Positions 42,943 through 51,134 of a DNA stretch of 64,000 nt are shown here, piece after piece. Positions within the stretch are counted from its first letter, which is position 1; each line of letters opens with the position of its first letter. The notes beneath the pieces are model-generated. The model was not told where the DNA came from, searched no databases, and was given only the letters and a program-made list of their open reading frames with translations. The translations under genes were made by a program, and so were the position numbers. This DNA comes from Streptomyces sp. HUAS CB01 (lineage in GTDB: Bacteria; Actinomycetota; Actinomycetes; Streptomycetales; Streptomycetaceae), in the NCBI RefSeq assembly GCF_030406905.1, contig NZ_CP129137.1:2607001-2671000 (forward strand). The letters run 5' to 3'.

Positions 42943-43626
42943 TCAGGCGGCCGCTGCGGCCGTGCTCTTCCGGGTCGACACGATCTGGTCGACCAGGCCG
43001 TACGCGAGCGCGTCCTCGGCGGTCAGGATCTTGTCGCGCTCGATGTCCTCGCGGACCTTCTCGATCGGCGTGGAGGAGTGCTTGGCCAGCATCTCCTCGA
43101 GCTGCTCCCGCATGCGCAGGATCTCGTTGGCCGCGATCTCCAGGTCCGACAGCTGCTCCCGGCCCGTCTGCGAGGACGGCTGGTGGATCAGCACACGGGC
43201 GTGCGGCAGGGCCATCCGCTTGCCGGGGGTGCCGGCGGCGAGCAGCACGGCCGCGGCGGACGCCGCCTGGCCCATGCAGACCGTCTGGATGTCCGGCTTC
43301 ACGAACTGCATCGTGTCGTAGATCGCGGTCAGCGCGGTGAAGGAGCCACCGGGGCTGTTGATGTAGATGGAGATGTCGCGGTCCGGGTCCATCGACTCCA
43401 GGCACAGCAGCTGCGCCATGACGTCGTTGGCGGACGCGTCGTCGATCTGCACCCCGAGGAAGATCACGCGCTCCTCGAAGAGCTTCGCGTACGGGTCGTA
43501 CTCGCGCACGCCCTGGGAGGTGCGCTCGACGAAGCGGGGGACGACGTAGCGGTTGTCCACCTGCGGGCCGGTGTAGAGGCCGCTCGCGGAGGCTGCGGGG
43601 AACTGGTTCATGGTCGTGTTCACCAT
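42943..43626 (-). CDS. clpP2: ATP-dependent Clp protease proteolytic subunit 2
   Basis: The frame opens at ATG 43626, but a GTG (43623) and the ATG that begins [11 protein letters not shown] (43611) are also possible; AGGATGGTG precedes the last. The product is 222-227 residues. The catalytic Ser is in [16 protein letters not shown], the His in [13 protein letters not shown] and the Asp further on in [21 protein letters not shown] is the oxyanion loop. The C-terminal [11 protein letters not shown] tail differs between species. With ClpP1, encoded 85 bp upstream, it forms the mixed tetradecamer of Streptomyces. The clpP1P2 pair is known to be activated by ClgR. Confidence 0.95.
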   Translation of the reverse strand: MVNTTMNQFPAASASGLYTGPQVDNRYVVPRFVERTSQGVREYDPYAKLFEERVIFLGVQIDDASANDVMAQLLCLESMDPDRDISIYINSPGGSFTALTAIYDTMQFVKPDIQTVCMGQAASAAAVLLAAGTPGKRMALPHARVLIHQPSSQTGREQLSDLEIAANEILRMREQLEEMLAKHSSTPIEKVREDIERDKILTAEDALAYGLVDQIVSTRKSTAAAAA

Positions 43627-43676
43627 CCTGGTGGCGTTCGGTGGGCTGGGGCTTCGGGGGCGGGCGGGGCGCCGGG

Positions 43677-43709
43677 CCGGTGCCGGGGGCGTCGGCCCCC
43701 GGCGGCCGG
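43677..43709 (-). terminator. Hairpin between clpP1 and clpP2 (attenuator or partial terminator)
   Basis: GCCGGGGGC (43682-43690) pairs with GCCCCCGGC (43695-43703) over a GTCG loop, with an outer CCGG/CCGG pairing at 43677 and 43706. It lies just after the clpP1 stop. Confidence 0.4.
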
Positions 43710-43711
43710 AC

Positions 43712-44329
43712 TCAGGCGCCGGTGCCGCCGCCGCCCGGAACGCCCGAAGCGGCGGAGATGATCTCGTCGATGAGCCCGTAGTCCTTGGCCTCCTCGGCCG
43801 TGAACCAGCGGTCGCGGTCGCCGTCGCGGATGATCGTCTCGACGGTCTGGCCGGAGTGGCGGGCGGTGATCTCGGCCATGCGCTGCTTGGTGCGCAGCAG
43901 GTACTCGGCCTGGATCTTGATGTCCGAGGCCGTGCCGCCGATGCCGGCCGAGCCCTGGTGCATCAGGATGTCGGTGTGCGGCAGGGCGAAGCGCTTGCCG
44001 GTGGCACCGCCGGTGAGCAGGAACTGGCCCATGGAGGCCGCCATGCCCATGCCGATGGTGACGACGTCGTTCGGGATGTACTGCATGGTGTCGTAGATCG
44101 CCATGCCGGCCGTCACCGAGCCACCGGGGCTGTTGATGTAGAGGTAGATGTCCTTCTCGGGATCGGCGGCCAGGAGAAGGAGCTGGGCCGTGATCTTGTT
44201 GGCGATGTCGTCGTCCACCTGCTGGCCCAGGAAGATGATGCGCTCGCCGAGCAGCCGGCTGTAGACCTGGTCGCCGAGGCCTCCACCGATGGACGGCTCA
44301 CCGGCGGCGTTAGGCATCAGAATCGTCAC
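43712..44329 (-). CDS. clpP1: ATP-dependent Clp protease proteolytic subunit 1
   Basis: The 205-residue serine peptidase is taken to start at GTG 44329 ([13 protein letters not shown]) because AGGTGG lies 8 nt upstream; an ATG three codons in (44317) is an alternative, and the longer open frame to 44464 lacks coding character. [31 protein letters not shown] with the catalytic Ser, and [14 protein letters not shown] with the catalytic His are present, then [19 protein letters not shown] with the Asp. It assembles with ClpP2 and ClpX or ClpC. A ClgR-like box is upstream. Confidence 0.95.
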   Translation of the reverse strand: MTILMPNAAGEPSIGGGLGDQVYSRLLGERIIFLGQQVDDDIANKITAQLLLLAADPEKDIYLYINSPGGSVTAGMAIYDTMQYIPNDVVTIGMGMAASMGQFLLTGGATGKRFALPHTDILMHQGSAGIGGTASDIKIQAEYLLRTKQRMAEITARHSGQTVETIIRDGDRDRWFTAEEAKDYGLIDEIISAASGVPGGGGTGA

Positions 44330-44435
44330 GTAATCCACCTGCTCGTCTCTGACGGCTGCGGCCGTCTCAGCGTCTTGGAACCTGGGGGCGGGGCGATCCC
44401 CGCGGGCGGGTAGTCCCCTGCCCTCGTATTCATGG

Positions 44436-44498
44436 ACCCTAACGCGCTGGTGGGCGGGCGCCATCCCGGTTCCCGAACTGTTCGCTGGCAGCGCAAGC
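44436..44498 (-). promoter_or_regulatory. clpP1 promoter with ClgR-like box
   Basis: GTTCGCTGGCAGCGCAAGC at 44480-44498 matches the ClgR motif as I recall it (GTTCGC, 5 nt, GCG). On the minus strand a TAGGGT -10 (complement of 44436-44441) lies downstream, with no recognisable -35 at 17 bp. The box would be centred near -60 from a start at about 44429, the usual site for a class I activator. Confidence 0.6.
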
Positions 44499-44622
44499 TA
44501 GGGGGCGCGCGCCGGTATGAATACGCCCCGTGGATGTGCGGCCGGCACGGGCGGCGTGGGCAGCCGGGGCTCTCGGGGGTCCCTGCGGCGCCGCGGGGGC
44601 CCTGCCGGGCCTCCGGGTACGG

Positions 44623-44664
44623 CGACGGGCCCGGACGCGCGTCGGCGCGGCTCCGGGCCCGTCG
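44623..44664 (-). terminator. tig terminator
   Basis: CGACGGGCCCGGA (44623-44635) pairs perfectly with 44652-44664 over a 16-nt loop, 67 bp past the tig stop on the minus strand. Confidence 0.65.
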
Positions 44665-44730
44665 TAACGGATCGGTGCCGGGCGGGGCGGCGCCGGTTCA
44701 GCGCGCCCGCGCCGTGGCGGGAGTCCGGGC

Positions 44731-46113
44731 TCAGGCCTCGGACTTCTCCTCGTCACCGGTGGCCGCGGCGGCGACCTCGGTGGCCTCCTCGACCTCGTCC
44801 TCGTCGTCGCTCATGTCGACGACCTCACCGTTGGTGTCCTTGACCGTGGAGGCCTCGACGACCGTGGCGAGGGCCTTGCCGCGGGCGACCTCGCCCACGA
44901 GCATCGGCACCTGGCCGCCCTCGACGACCGCCTGGGCGAACTGGTCGGGGGACATGCCGGAGGAGGCGGCGCGGCGCATGAGGTGCTCGGTGAGCTCCTC
45001 CTGGCTGACGTTGAGCTTCTCCTTGGTGACCAGCTCGTCGAGCACGAACTGGGTCTTGATGCCCTTGACCGCCTGCTCCTTGGTCTCGGCGTCGAACTCC
45101 TCCTCGGTCTTGCCCTGGATCTCCAGGTACTTGGCGAGGTCGAGGCCCATCTGGCCGAGCTGGTGGTGCTCCAGGTTGTGCTTGCGGGTGCGGATCTCGT
45201 CCTCGAGGAGCTTCTCGGGGATCGGGACCTCGACCAGCTCGAGGAGCTTCTCGAGCACACGCTCCTGGGCCTGCGTGGCCTGGTCGTACTGCTTCATGTT
45301 CTCGAGGCGCTTGCGGCTGTCGGCCTTCAGCTCCTCGAGGGTGTCGAACTCGCTGGCCATCTGGGCGAACTCGTCGTCCAGCTCGGGCAGCTCGCGCGCG
45401 GCGACCTGGGTCACCTTGACGGTGATCTCGGCGTCCTTGCCCTCGGCCGAGCCGCCCTTGAGCTGGGACGTGAAGGTGGCCTCGCCGCCGGCCTCCAGGC
45501 CGGTCACGGCCTCGTCGATGCCGTCGAGGAGCTCTCCGGAACCGATCGTGTACTGCACGCCGTCGGCGACGCCGTCCGCGAGGATCTCGCCGTCGACCTT
45601 GGCCTCGAGGTCGATCGTCACGACGTCGCCCTCTGCGGCGGCGCGCTCGACCGGGGAGGTGGAGGCGAAGCGGGTGCGCAGCTGCTCGACGGACTTCTCG
45701 ACGTCCTCGTCCGACACCTCGACGGCGTCGACCTCGATCTCGATGCCGGAGTAGTCCGGGATCTCGATGGCCGGGCGGACGTCGACCTCGGCGGTGAAGT
45801 TCAGCGTCTCGCCGTCCTTCAGCTCGGTGATGTCGACCTCGGGCTGGCCGAGCGGGTTGATCTCCGCCTCGTTGACCGCCTCGGTGTAGAACTTCGGGAG
45901 CGCGTCGTTGACAGCCTCCTCCAGCACCGCGCCGCGGCCGAACCGCTGGTCGATGACGCGCGCCGGGACCTTGCCCTTGCGGAAGCCCTTGACCGTGACC
46001 TGCTGGTTGATCTTCTTGTACGCCGCGTCGAGGCTGTCCTTGAGCTCCTCGAAGGGCACCTCGACAGTGAGCCGAACCCGGGTCGGGTTCAGGGTCTCCA
46101 CGGCGCTCTTCAC
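44731..46113 (-). CDS. tig: Trigger factor
   Basis: The 460-residue ribosome-bound chaperone starts at GTG 46113 behind AAGGAGACC. The N-terminal ribosome-binding signature is [14 protein letters not shown]. The central FKBP-like PPIase domain includes [16 protein letters not shown] and [22 protein letters not shown]. The C-terminal arms are helical ([33 protein letters not shown]). The end is an acidic tail ([15 protein letters not shown]) that varies among actinobacteria. It lies upstream of clpP1 with its own terminator. tRNA-Pro lies about 190 bp upstream of its start on the same strand. Confidence 0.97.
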   Translation of the reverse strand: MKSAVETLNPTRVRLTVEVPFEELKDSLDAAYKKINQQVTVKGFRKGKVPARVIDQRFGRGAVLEEAVNDALPKFYTEAVNEAEINPLGQPEVDITELKDGETLNFTAEVDVRPAIEIPDYSGIEIEVDAVEVSDEDVEKSVEQLRTRFASTSPVERAAAEGDVVTIDLEAKVDGEILADGVADGVQYTIGSGELLDGIDEAVTGLEAGGEATFTSQLKGGSAEGKDAEITVKVTQVAARELPELDDEFAQMASEFDTLEELKADSRKRLENMKQYDQATQAQERVLEKLLELVEVPIPEKLLEDEIRTRKHNLEHHQLGQMGLDLAKYLEIQGKTEEEFDAETKEQAVKGIKTQFVLDELVTKEKLNVSQEELTEHLMRRAASSGMSPDQFAQAVVEGGQVPMLVGEVARGKALATVVEASTVKDTNGEVVDMSDDEDEVEEATEVAAAATGDEEKSEA

Positions 46114-46305
46114 GGTTCGGTCTCCTTGGTGGCTGAATTCTGGGGTTCTGCTGGGTCCACCACGGAGTGTTGTCCGGCGGCGGCGCAGCGGATCGGGCCC
46201 GGCGCTTCGGACACTCGGTCAGACACACGGGCACACAGATTGCATAGTAACCGCAAGCGGGATCAGCCCCACAATGCGATCTTGGCCCAGGCGTGATCGC
46301 GATGT

Positions 46306-46382
46306 TGGTCGGGGTGGCGGGATTTGAACCCACGGCCTTCCGCTCCCAAAGCGGACGCGCTACCAAGCTGCGCCACACCCCG
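46306..46382 (-). tRNA. tRNA-Pro (anticodon UGG)
   Basis: The minus strand folds as a cloverleaf: acceptor CGGGGTG/CACCCCG, D arm with GCGC stems, anticodon arm TCCGC-TTTGGGA-GCGGA with TGG, and T arm GTGGG-TTCAAAT-CCCGC. Unlike the tRNA-Gly nearby, the gene encodes the 3' ACCA (complement of 46306-46309). Confidence 0.96.
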
Positions 46383-46559
46383 TCGGTGCGACACGTAGGG
46401 TACATGCCCCCAGGCTGTGGTCAGGCCCCTTTTCCCCGCGGTTCCCCGGTCCTAGAAGGCGCCCGGGGCGCGGCCGGGGCAATGGGTGTGCGACGGACGT
46501 CGGGGACCCGCTACGATGCTCTTCGTGCCGCGGCCACCACGACCTGCGGCGCGGTGCTT

Positions 46560-46630
46560 GCGGGCGTAGCTCAATGGTAGAGCCCTAGTCTTCCAAACTA
46601 GCTACGCGGGTTCGATTCCCGTCGCCCGCT
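46560..46630 (+). tRNA. tRNA-Gly (anticodon UCC)
   Basis: The 71-nt cloverleaf has acceptor GCGGGCG/CGCCCGC, anticodon loop CTTCCAA with TCC between CTAGT/ACTAG stems, T loop TTCGATT and discriminator U. The CCA end is not encoded. Confidence 0.97.
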
Positions 46631-46639
46631 CTCTACGGC

Positions 46640-46680
46640 TCAGGGCCAGGTCAGAGGTCTAATCCTCTGCCTGGCCCTGA
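46640..46680 (+). terminator. Terminator after tRNA-Gly
   Basis: Arms 46640-46657 and 46664-46680 form a 17-bp stem with one bulged T, followed by TGCGTTTCCCC. It begins 10 bp after the tRNA. Confidence 0.85.
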
Positions 46681-46930
46681 TGCGTTTCCCCGGTCCCCGT
46701 CCGGCTCCGCGCGCCCGTCGGGGGCACGGTCAGCCACGGATCCTGCACGCGAGCCCGGCGCCGTCCTCCCACGCGTCCCGCCCTGACCGGCCAGGGCCAT
46801 GGTCAAGCCTGCCACCTGCGGATTCGCCTGGGCAGGGAGTGTGACCGCCGCTGATTCCGGACAGTTCGGCGCGTCGACCATGTCGATGTGCCAGTGCTGA
46901 GGTGGGGGCAGGACGGACAGGAGGCACAAG

Positions 46931-47335
46931 GTGGGGCCGGCCGCGGTCGCGGCGGTGCTCATGGTGGTGCCGGCCGGACTCGTGGTGAGGAAACGGCCGC
47001 GACCGCCGATCGTGAGGGGGAGGAGAGGTCTCTCGAGCAGGCGGCCGAGGAGGTCCTCCAGCGGGTCGCGGACGCACCCGGGGCGCAGTGGCGGACTTAC
47101 GGCTCCGCCGGGAGGCGACCTCTGGAACCAGGCCGACGCCAAGGCCCTGGTGCGCCGGGTGGAGAAGAAGCGCGCCCGATTCATCGTCCACGGGATCACC
47201 GCGCCGTACACGTCGGACAGGCACGGACGCGATCTGCGGCCGACCGTCCCCTACGTGGGGCAGCACCGGTTCGTCCTCGAGCGCGACGGGAGTGGCTGGC
47301 GGCTCGTCAAGGACCTGACGGCACGGCGCCGAACG
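46931..47335 (+). pseudogene. Frameshifted remnant of a secreted-protein gene
   Basis: GTG 46931 has a good ribosome binding site (AGGAGGCACAA) and encodes a signal-peptide-like VGPAAVAAVLMVVPAGLVV. Coding character then shifts to another frame, with RSLEQAAEEVLQRVADAPG near 47030-47090. It then returns to the first frame with WNQADAKALVRRVEKKRARF, YVGQHRFVLERDGSGWRLV and KDLTA near 47120-47330. Two frameshifts, near 46990 and near 47100, would restore one protein of about 130 residues. I do not recognise the family. A sequencing error is an alternative explanation. The frame carries on to 47776 only because stops are rare at this GC content. Confidence 0.5.
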
Positions 47336-47432
47336 AGCGCACCGCCCGTCGGGCGCGGGCGGCCGAACGCGCGAGCCGCACCCGGCCGACGCGGTCAGGG
47401 CACTGGCTTCCGTCACCCGGTGCACACCGCTC

Positions 47433-47470
47433 GGGGCCGGACCGGAGGATGCCCCCTCCGGTCCGGCCCC
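47433..47470. terminator. Terminator hairpin, 16-bp stem
   Basis: GGGGCCGGACCGGAGG (47433-47448) pairs perfectly with 47455-47470 over a 6-nt loop. It lies between the pseudogene (+) and the small membrane protein gene (-) and can serve both. Confidence 0.8.
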
Positions 47471-47590
47471 CGATGCGTTCCCGGCGCTGTCGCGCTCCCC
47501 GGGTGCGCCTCCGGTCCGCGCGTCCCCGGCCGCCGTCCGGACCCGGGCGGGTGGCCAGGAGGATCGACGGAAGAAGACGAACGAAACGGT

Positions 47591-47785
47591 TCAGAATCTG
47601 ATCGCGTTGATGGAATCCGCGAGCGAGTTCAGAAAGTTGTTGATCGACGGCGCCATACCGGTCGAGGCGAGGAAGAAGCCGAAGAGCGCCGCCACTATCG
47701 CGGGACCGGCCTTGATCGATCCGCCGCGGATCATCACCACGAGGATGATCGCCAACAGCAGCACCACAGACAGTGAAATGGCCAC
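47591..47785 (-). CDS. Small membrane protein of 64 residues
   Basis: It starts at GTG 47785 with GAGGGTG upstream. The sequence has two hydrophobic helices, ISLSVVLLLAIILVVMI and IVAALFGFFLASTGM, joined by RGGSIKAGPA. A polar C-terminal amphipathic stretch follows (SINNFLNSLADSINAIRF). Such proteins are common and conserved in Streptomyces but uncharacterised. No partner gene is evident: the neighbours are a pseudogene and an acyltransferase on the other strand. Confidence 0.8.
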   Translation of the reverse strand: MAISLSVVLLLAIILVVMIRGGSIKAGPAIVAALFGFFLASTGMAPSINNFLNSLADSINAIRF

Positions 47786-48186
47786 AACTGATCACACCCT
47801 CGGTCGGTCCGCCTAGCCCGCCGGGGGGCGTGCGGCCCGGCACACCCCCGTCCCCACCATCGTGCCACCAACAGCCTGGCGGCGGTGACCGCCTGACGAA
47901 CCGTCGGTACATGGATCAGATCACATCACGATGCGCCGACGGGTGGGACGGCGGCGCATCACCGCTTACTGCTACCCGGCGGTGCGAAATACACACATGC
48001 GGGTCACAGGAAATTCAGAAAAGGCCGGTGAGGAAATTCACCGATGACTTGAGCTACGCCGTTTCGCCCCGTTTAAGCGGGATTAATTGGGGCATATCGG
48101 ACGTTTGATGGTCGTGTCGGGGACGAATGCAGGAGTTCTTCCGGTGGGTTTTACGAATTCCATTGCATCCCGTTAGGGTGCCTCGA
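47786..48186 (+). other. Intergenic region, AT-rich towards the acyltransferase
   Basis: This 400-bp divergent interval holds no gene. Base composition falls markedly in AT-rich patches between about 47990 and 48180. A promoter at 48150-48179 lies at its end. Otherwise I see nothing recognisable in it. Confidence 0.5.
48150..48179 (+). promoter_or_regulatory. Candidate leaderless promoter of the acyltransferase gene
   Basis: TTTACG (48150-48155) and TAGGGT (48174-48179) are 18 bp apart, and ATG 48187 begins 7 nt after the -10. Transcription would start at or next to the start codon. Confidence 0.5.
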
Positions 48187-49386
48187 ATGTTCCACGCTCC
48201 GAATGGATTGCAGAGGGACCGCGTCCCCGACGCCTCCCGTGAGCCGGAGCCCCTCCCAGGGAGGACAGCGACGGCCGAACCGACACCGCCCGCGCCACCG
48301 GCAGCGGTGTCGCAGGAGGCACAGGCGGCGCCGGTCAAGAGACGCGACGCCTACTTCGACAATGCCAAGTACCTCGCCATCGTGCTGGTGGCGGTGGCGC
48401 ACGCGTGGGAGCCGGTGATGGACGGCAGCCGCGCCACCAGGGCGGCGTACATGTTCGTCTACACCTTCCACATGCCGGCGTTCATCATCATCTCCGGCTA
48501 CTTCTCTCGGAGTTTCCAGGGCCGTCCCGACCAGCTGAAGCGGCTCGTCAGCGGTGTCGTGGTGCCGTTCTTCGTCTTCGAGATCGCGTACACGCTCTTC
48601 AAGCGGTGGGCCGACGACGACCCCGACTATCCCTTCAGCCTGACCGATCCGCTGTACCTCACCTGGTTCCTGATCGCCCTGTTCGTGTGGCGGCTGTCGA
48701 CGCCCCTGTGGCGTTCGGTCAAGCATCCGCTGGCGGTGGCGCTGGTCATCGCGTCGCTCGGCTCGCTCACACCGGGCATCGGCCAGGACCTCGACCTCCA
48801 GCGCATCCTGCAGTTCCTGCCGTTCTTCGTGCTGGGCCTGTTGATGCGGCCGGAGCACTTCCAGATGCTGCGGCGCCGCGAGGTGCGGCTGCTGGCGCTG
48901 CCGGTGGTCGCGGGCGCCGCGCTGTTCACCTACTGGGTGGCGCCGGACGTGCGGATGGGCTGGTTCTACCGCTCCACCAGCGCCGAGGAGCTGGACGCGC
49001 CCTGGTGGGCGGGTCCGCTGATGACCTTCGGCCTGTTCGCCTGCGCGCTGCTGCTCACGGCCGCCTTCCTCGCCTGGGTCCCGCGCCGCAGGACGTGGTT
49101 CACCGTGCTGGGCGCGGGCACCATCTGCGGCTACCTGCTGCACGGCTTCCTGGTGAAATCCCTGGACTACCTGGGGCTGGTGGCGCAGCACCCGTGGCTG
49201 GCGGAGCCCGCCGGGGAGATCGCGGTCACGCTGGCCGCTGCCGCGGCCGTGACGCTGTTCTGCACCCCGCCGGTGCGGCGTGCACTGCGGTTCGCGACCG
49301 AGCCGGAGCTGTCGTGGGCGTTCCGCCGGGACGTCACCCGGCTGTCAGGCCGAGCAGGCGCCGCATCGTCGCGTACTTCGCGGTGA
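48187..49386 (+). CDS. Acyltransferase family 3 (OatA/fucose O-acetylase-like) integral membrane protein
   Basis: The 399-residue start at ATG 48187 is preferred over ATG 48127. The extra 20 codons contain a TTA and other AT-ending codons foreign to the gene, and a promoter lies within them. After a Pro-rich cytoplasmic stretch the acyltransferase domain begins with RRDAYFDNAKYLAIVLVAVAHAW and contains the catalytic-type histidines in VAVAHAWEP and FHMPAFIIISGYF. Ten or so hydrophobic helices follow. The family moves acyl groups from cytoplasmic acyl-CoA to extracytoplasmic sugars. The substrate is unknown and no glycan genes are adjacent. Its 3' end overlaps the converging HD gene by 53 bp. 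Confidence 0.88.
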   Translation: MFHAPNGLQRDRVPDASREPEPLPGRTATAEPTPPAPPAAVSQEAQAAPVKRRDAYFDNAKYLAIVLVAVAHAWEPVMDGSRATRAAYMFVYTFHMPAFIIISGYFSRSFQGRPDQLKRLVSGVVVPFFVFEIAYTLFKRWADDDPDYPFSLTDPLYLTWFLIALFVWRLSTPLWRSVKHPLAVALVIASLGSLTPGIGQDLDLQRILQFLPFFVLGLLMRPEHFQMLRRREVRLLALPVVAGAALFTYWVAPDVRMGWFYRSTSAEELDAPWWAGPLMTFGLFACALLLTAAFLAWVPRRRTWFTVLGAGTICGYLLHGFLVKSLDYLGLVAQHPWLAEPAGEIAVTLAAAAAVTLFCTPPVRRALRFATEPELSWAFRRDVTRLSGRAGAASSRTSR

Positions 49387-49783
49387 GACGGGACCGGGTC
49401 GGCTCCTCGAGCAGGGCGAGCCGGTCCGGATCGGCGTTGTGGGCGAGGTCGGCCTCCTTGACGAGGCGGGCGCCCGGGGTGGCGAGGATGCGCCGGGCGT
49501 ACGACTCGGCGTCCTCCCCCGGGCGCTTGGTCATGGCGTCGACCAAGTCCTTGACCTGCCCGGGGAGTTCGGCGGCGGCCAGCCACTCACGCGAGAGCAC
49601 GTCGTCCTCGATCGCGTCGTGCAGCCAGGCGGCGGCGATCTGTTCGTCGGTGCCGCCCCGCTCCCTCACGCCGTCGGCCACGGCCCGGAGGTGCTCGGCG
49701 TAGGGCCGTCCCGCCTTGTCCGTCTGCTGCGCGTGGGCTTCCCGGGCGATCGCCTCGACCTGGTCGAGTGTGAGGTTCGGCAT
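49334..49783 (-). CDS. Small HD-domain hydrolase, Mesh1/SpoT-like
   Basis: The 149-residue product starts at ATG 49783. The metal-binding pattern of (p)ppGpp hydrolase domains is visible: H of YAEHLRAV, HD in AWLHDAIEDD, and the last Asp in KEADLAHNADPD. It lacks synthetase and TGS domains, so it is a stand-alone hydrolase-size protein like Mesh1. It may hydrolyse (p)ppGpp or a related nucleotide. TAGAGT on the minus strand (complement of 49791-49796) is 7 nt before the start, suggesting a leaderless transcript. Its last 53 bp overlap the end of the acyltransferase gene on the other strand, so both mRNAs carry complementary 3' ends. Confidence 0.85.
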   Translation of the reverse strand: MPNLTLDQVEAIAREAHAQQTDKAGRPYAEHLRAVADGVRERGGTDEQIAAAWLHDAIEDDVLSREWLAAAELPGQVKDLVDAMTKRPGEDAESYARRILATPGARLVKEADLAHNADPDRLALLEEPTRSRLTAKYATMRRLLGLTAG

Positions 49784-49790
49784 GTCGACG

Positions 49791-49796
49791 ACTCTA
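49791..49796 (-). promoter_or_regulatory. Candidate -10 element for the HD hydrolase gene
   Basis: TAGAGT on the minus strand is separated from ATG 49783 by 7 nt, and no ribosome binding site is present. Confidence 0.45.
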
Positions 49797-49885
49797 GGCC
49801 GTGTCCGGCACGGGGCGCCGTCAGCCCGGAGGGCGGGGGGAGTTGCCGGACCCAACCCGAGGGCGCCGGGCCGCCCGCGCCGGTG

Positions 49886-51028
49886 TCATGACTCCCTGCG
49901 GAGCAGCAGCAGGGCCCGGTCGTCGTTGACGTCCTTGGCCACGGCCTCGATCAGGTGCCAGGCGGCCCCCTCGAAGCCTGTCGCCACATAGCGGTCGGCC
50001 TCGCCGGTGAGGCGGTCCATGCCCTCGGCGATGTCCCGGTCGTTCGCCTCGACCAGGCCGTCGGTGAAGAGCATCAGCACGTCGCCGGGCCGCAGGGTGC
50101 CCTTGACCGGGTCGAACTGGGCGCCCTCGTACACCCCGAGCAGCGGGCCCTCCGCCGCCTTCTCCTCCCAGCGGCCGGTGCCCGCGTGGAGCTGGAGCGC
50201 CGGCAGATGGCCGGCGGAGAGGAGTTCGTAGTCGCCGGAGTCCAGATCGAGCACGAGGTGGACGGAGGTCGCGAAGCCCTCGTCCCAGTCCTGGCGCAGG
50301 AGATAGGCGTTGGCGGCGGGGAGGAAGCCGTGCGGCGGGAGGGACCCGAGCAGGCCGCCGAAGGCACCGGAGAGCAGCAGCGCGCGGGAGGCGGCGTCCA
50401 TGCCCTTGCCGGAGACGTCGGTGAGGACGACCTCCAGGGTCCGGCCGCCGCTGGTGCGGGCGGCCACGACGAAGTCCCCGGAGAACGACTGGCCGCCGGC
50501 CGGGCGGAGGGCCATCTCGCGGTGCCAGCCCTGCGGCAGCCGCGGCAGGGCGCTCTGCACCCGGATCCGTTCGCGCAGGTCGAAGAGCATCGTGCCGCCG
50601 CGCCGCCAGGGCACTCCGACCCGGGCACGGAACTGGGCGATGAGGAGCCCGAAGAATCCGCAGGCCGCCACCACCAGCACGGTCCCCGGGGTGACGCGGG
50701 CCGGGCCCTCCGTGTAAGGGCCGAGCACCAGTGATTCGACGATCAGCGCCAGGGCCGCGGCCGCGTACAGGCTGAGCAGGCTCGCGGGCCGCAGCAGCAG
50801 TCCGCCTGCGACGATCGGCAGCACGAGGGCGGCCGGTGTGCACCACACCGGCATGAGGATCGTGCCCCAGGCGATCGCCGGGACGGTCAGCAGCAGCCCG
50901 GCCAGCGCGATCCAGTCGGAGCCGTCGCCGCGGAAGTAGTCGACCCCGGATCTGCGCAGCGTCGTGCGGGCCCGGTGCGTCGCTTTGCGCATCCGGGCCG
51001 CGTACGAGTCCGCTGCGCCACGTTCCAT
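49886..51028 (-). CDS. Membrane-anchored PP2C-type serine phosphatase (SpoIIE domain)
   Basis: From ATG 51028 the product is 380 residues. Residues 40-140 carry about four hydrophobic helices (WIALAGLLLTVPAIAWGTI, AALVLPIVAGGLLL, LYAAAALALIVESLVL, VLVVAACGFFGLLIAQF). The SpoIIE/PP2C domain follows: FSGDFVVAART, VVLTDVSGKGMDAASRALL, LSAGHLPAL and LMLFTDGLVEAND contain the metal-binding aspartates. There is no PAS, GAF or kinase domain, so sensing would be through the membrane part or a partner. Such phosphatases dephosphorylate anti-anti-sigma factors in Streptomyces. The frame extends upstream to 51499, but TAGGGT lies 8 nt before this ATG, suggesting a leaderless start. Confidence 0.87.
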   Translation of the reverse strand: MERGAADSYAARMRKATHRARTTLRRSGVDYFRGDGSDWIALAGLLLTVPAIAWGTILMPVWCTPAALVLPIVAGGLLLRPASLLSLYAAAALALIVESLVLGPYTEGPARVTPGTVLVVAACGFFGLLIAQFRARVGVPWRRGGTMLFDLRERIRVQSALPRLPQGWHREMALRPAGGQSFSGDFVVAARTSGGRTLEVVLTDVSGKGMDAASRALLLSGAFGGLLGSLPPHGFLPAANAYLLRQDWDEGFATSVHLVLDLDSGDYELLSAGHLPALQLHAGTGRWEEKAAEGPLLGVYEGAQFDPVKGTLRPGDVLMLFTDGLVEANDRDIAEGMDRLTGEADRYVATGFEGAAWHLIEAVAKDVNDDRALLLLRRES

Positions 51029-51036
51029 CGTCGGCG

Positions 51037-51042
51037 ACCCTA
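51037..51042 (-). promoter_or_regulatory. Candidate -10 element for the PP2C phosphatase gene
   Basis: TAGGGT on the minus strand is 8 nt from ATG 51028. No ribosome binding site is seen, and the -35 is not recognisable. Confidence 0.4.
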
Positions 51043-51134
51043 TCCACACCCTCGTCCGGCGTGGAGGGGGACCCCATGACATTGCGTTCGAAATCGGGTC
51101 GCGACGGGACGCGGTGCCCTGGTAGGCATGGCGC

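Noticed and set aside
48127..48186. Longer acyltransferase start at ATG 48127
   Set aside because: The extra codons include TTA and other AT-ending codons unlike the gene, and contain a promoter ending 7 nt before ATG 48187.
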